The notes under the pieces were generated by a model. That model saw nothing but the letters and a program-made list of their open reading frames with translations. It made no database searches and was not told the origin of the DNA. A stretch of DNA of 64,000 nucleotides from contig JBCBAV010000001.1 of assembly GCA_038532285.1 (NCBI GenBank), positions 14,352 to 78,351 of the forward strand. The letters are read 5' to 3'. Position 1 is the stretch's first letter. Each line of letters starts with the position of its first letter. This DNA comes from Tateyamaria sp038532285. Lineage in GTDB: Bacteria > Pseudomonadota > Alphaproteobacteria > Rhodobacterales > Rhodobacteraceae. The translations under genes and the position numbers were made by a program. Positions 62,781-64,000 of this stretch are shown one piece after another.

Positions 62781-64000
62781 TCAGCGGCTTTCGATGTCGA
62801 CATAGTCACGGGCCGTGTCGCCCAGATACAGCTGCCGCGGGCGGCCGATCTTGTTCTGTGGATCGGCGATCATCTCTTTCCACTGACTGACCCAGCCGAC
62901 GGTGCGCGACAGGGCAAAGATCGGTGTGAACATTGACGTGGGGAAGCCCATCGCCTCGAGAATGATGCCTGAATAGAAGTCCACGTTCGGGAACAGCTTT
63001 TTCTCGGCGAAATAAGGATCGGCGAGGGCCTGTTCCTCGAGCGCCTTGGCGGTGGCGAGGATCGGGTTGTTTTCTACGCCCAGCAATTCCAGAACCTCGT
63101 CGGCGGACTGTTTCATTACTGTCGCGCGCGGGTCAAAGTTCTTGTAGACCCGGTGGCCAAAGCCCATCAGGCGGAACGGGTCGTCCTTGTCCTTGGCGCG
63201 GGCGATGAACTCGGGGATGCGGTCGGGGGTGCCGATTTCCTTGAGCATTTCGAGACAGGCCTGGTTCGCACCACCATGTGCCGGCCCCCAGAGGCAGGCG
63301 ATGCCCGCGGCGATGCAGGCAAACGGATTGGCGCCCGAGGACGACGCCAGCCGGACCGTCGAGGTCGAGGCGTTCTGTTCATGATCGGCGTGCAGGGTAA
63401 AGATGCGGTCCATGGCGCGGGACAGGATCGGGTTGACCTCGTAATCCTCGGCCGGTACGGCAAAGCACATGCGCAGGAAATTCGACGCATAGTCCAGATC
63501 GTTGCGCGGATACACGAACGGCTGACCGATGGAGTATTTGTAGGCCCAGGCTGCAATCGTCGGCATCTTGGCGATCAGGCGGTGGCTGGCAATCTCGCGC
63601 TGGCGTTCGTCGGCGATATCTGTGCTGTCGTGATAGAACGCCGACATTGCGCCCACCACGCCGACCATGATGGCCATCGGGTGCGCGTCGCGCCGGAACC
63701 CGCGGAAAAAATTCTGCATCTGTTCATGCAGCATGGTGTGGCGGGTGATGGTGCTTTCGAACGCTTCGAGATCAGCGGCCGAGGGCAGTTCACCGTAAAG
63801 CAACAGATAGCAAACCTCGAGATAGTGCGACTTGCTGGCCAGTTGATCGATCGGATAGCCGCGGTGCAGCAGGATCCCTGCGCCGCCGTCGATATAGGTG
63901 ATCGTGCTGTCGCAACTGCCGTTGACGTGAAGCCGGGGTCATAGGTGAACACGCCCGCCTGGGCGTAGAGCTTGCGGATATCCAGCACATCGGGCCCTTC
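62781..64000 (-). CDS. gltA: Citrate synthase, 5' end cut off, with an apparent one-base frameshift
   Basis: The C-terminal 378 codons or so of citrate synthase. From 63803 downward the frame is intact: MGFGHRVYKNFDPRA (His and catalytic region), WGPAHGGANQACLEML and NVDFYSGIILEAMGFP are family hallmarks. At the right edge the minus strand reads VLDIRKLYAQAGVFTYDPGFTST in another frame, then passes into it near 63917, where one T (plus strand) appears to be missing. Restoring it gives STASCDSTITYIDGGAG, the family text. The gene is essential for the citric acid cycle, so a read error is likely, but a real mutation cannot be excluded. Confidence 0.85.

Overview
The window is GC-rich, densely coded DNA from an alphaproteobacterium, most likely a marine Rhodobacteraceae (Roseobacter-group) bacterium. 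This is inferred from the linked tatABC, surE-pcm-LytM, radA-cvpA-purF, alr-mlaE-mlaF, ccmE-lysis genes-ccmF-ccmH and gltA loci, from several Hint-domain proteins, from many glycosyltransferase-family-2 proteins with an (I/V)DxDEF core, and from a VPLPA-type sorting tail. No rRNA, tRNA, CRISPR array, transposase or integrase was seen. Almost all of it reads as chromosomal core or clade-typical sequence, not an island. LAYOUT: 1-7.3 kb holds the 5' end of a TRAP permease, a PHP phosphoesterase, an RhlE-type helicase, prfC followed by two coupled glycosyltransferases, and two divergent NTF2-like proteins. 7.4-16 kb holds a Hint protein, an SDR with an AlkC-like DNA repair protein, an ABC ATPase, a WYL regulator, tatABC with a DUF815 ATPase, and a second Hint protein. 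16-29.9 kb is mostly minus strand: surE, pcm and a LytM lipoprotein, an SDR, purF, a third Hint protein, cvpA, radA, a PqiA-like protein, mlaF, mlaE, alr and a DUF1194 protein. 30-34.6 kb holds dnaB, pyrE and pyrC. 34.6-41.4 kb is a tightly coupled minus-strand glycan operon with glycosyltransferases, a sulfotransferase, a sulfotransferase/glycosyltransferase fusion, an FkbM methyltransferase and a hydrolase-like protein without its nucleophile. 41.6-46.3 kb holds a MoxR/VWA pair and purL, separated by a large nested palindrome. 46.4-50.3 kb is the least ordinary part: twin small secreted proteins, a VPLPA-tailed exported protein, a candidate small RNA, a LysR regulator, and a stand-alone protein resembling the N-terminal lyase domain of class III lanthipeptide synthetases. 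50.4-64 kb holds an indolepyruvate ferredoxin oxidoreductase, an acyltransferase, murI, argC, ccmE, an endolysin/holin pair of gene-transfer-agent type under a CtrA-like site, ccmF, ccmH, an enoyl-CoA hydratase, an RTX protein, and a gltA with an apparent one-base frameshift. HOW THEY WORK TOGETHER: the core genes cover purine, pyrimidine and arginine synthesis, envelope lipid transport, Tat export and cytochrome c maturation. The glycan operon probably builds or decorates a surface polymer. The endolysin/holin pair could release particles by lysis. The best candidates for undescribed biology are the stand-alone lanthipeptide-lyase-like protein with its nested promoter dyad, the candidate small RNA with an anti-Shine-Dalgarno segment, and a two-part palindromic element present in three copies. 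Family names come from pattern recognition without database searches.
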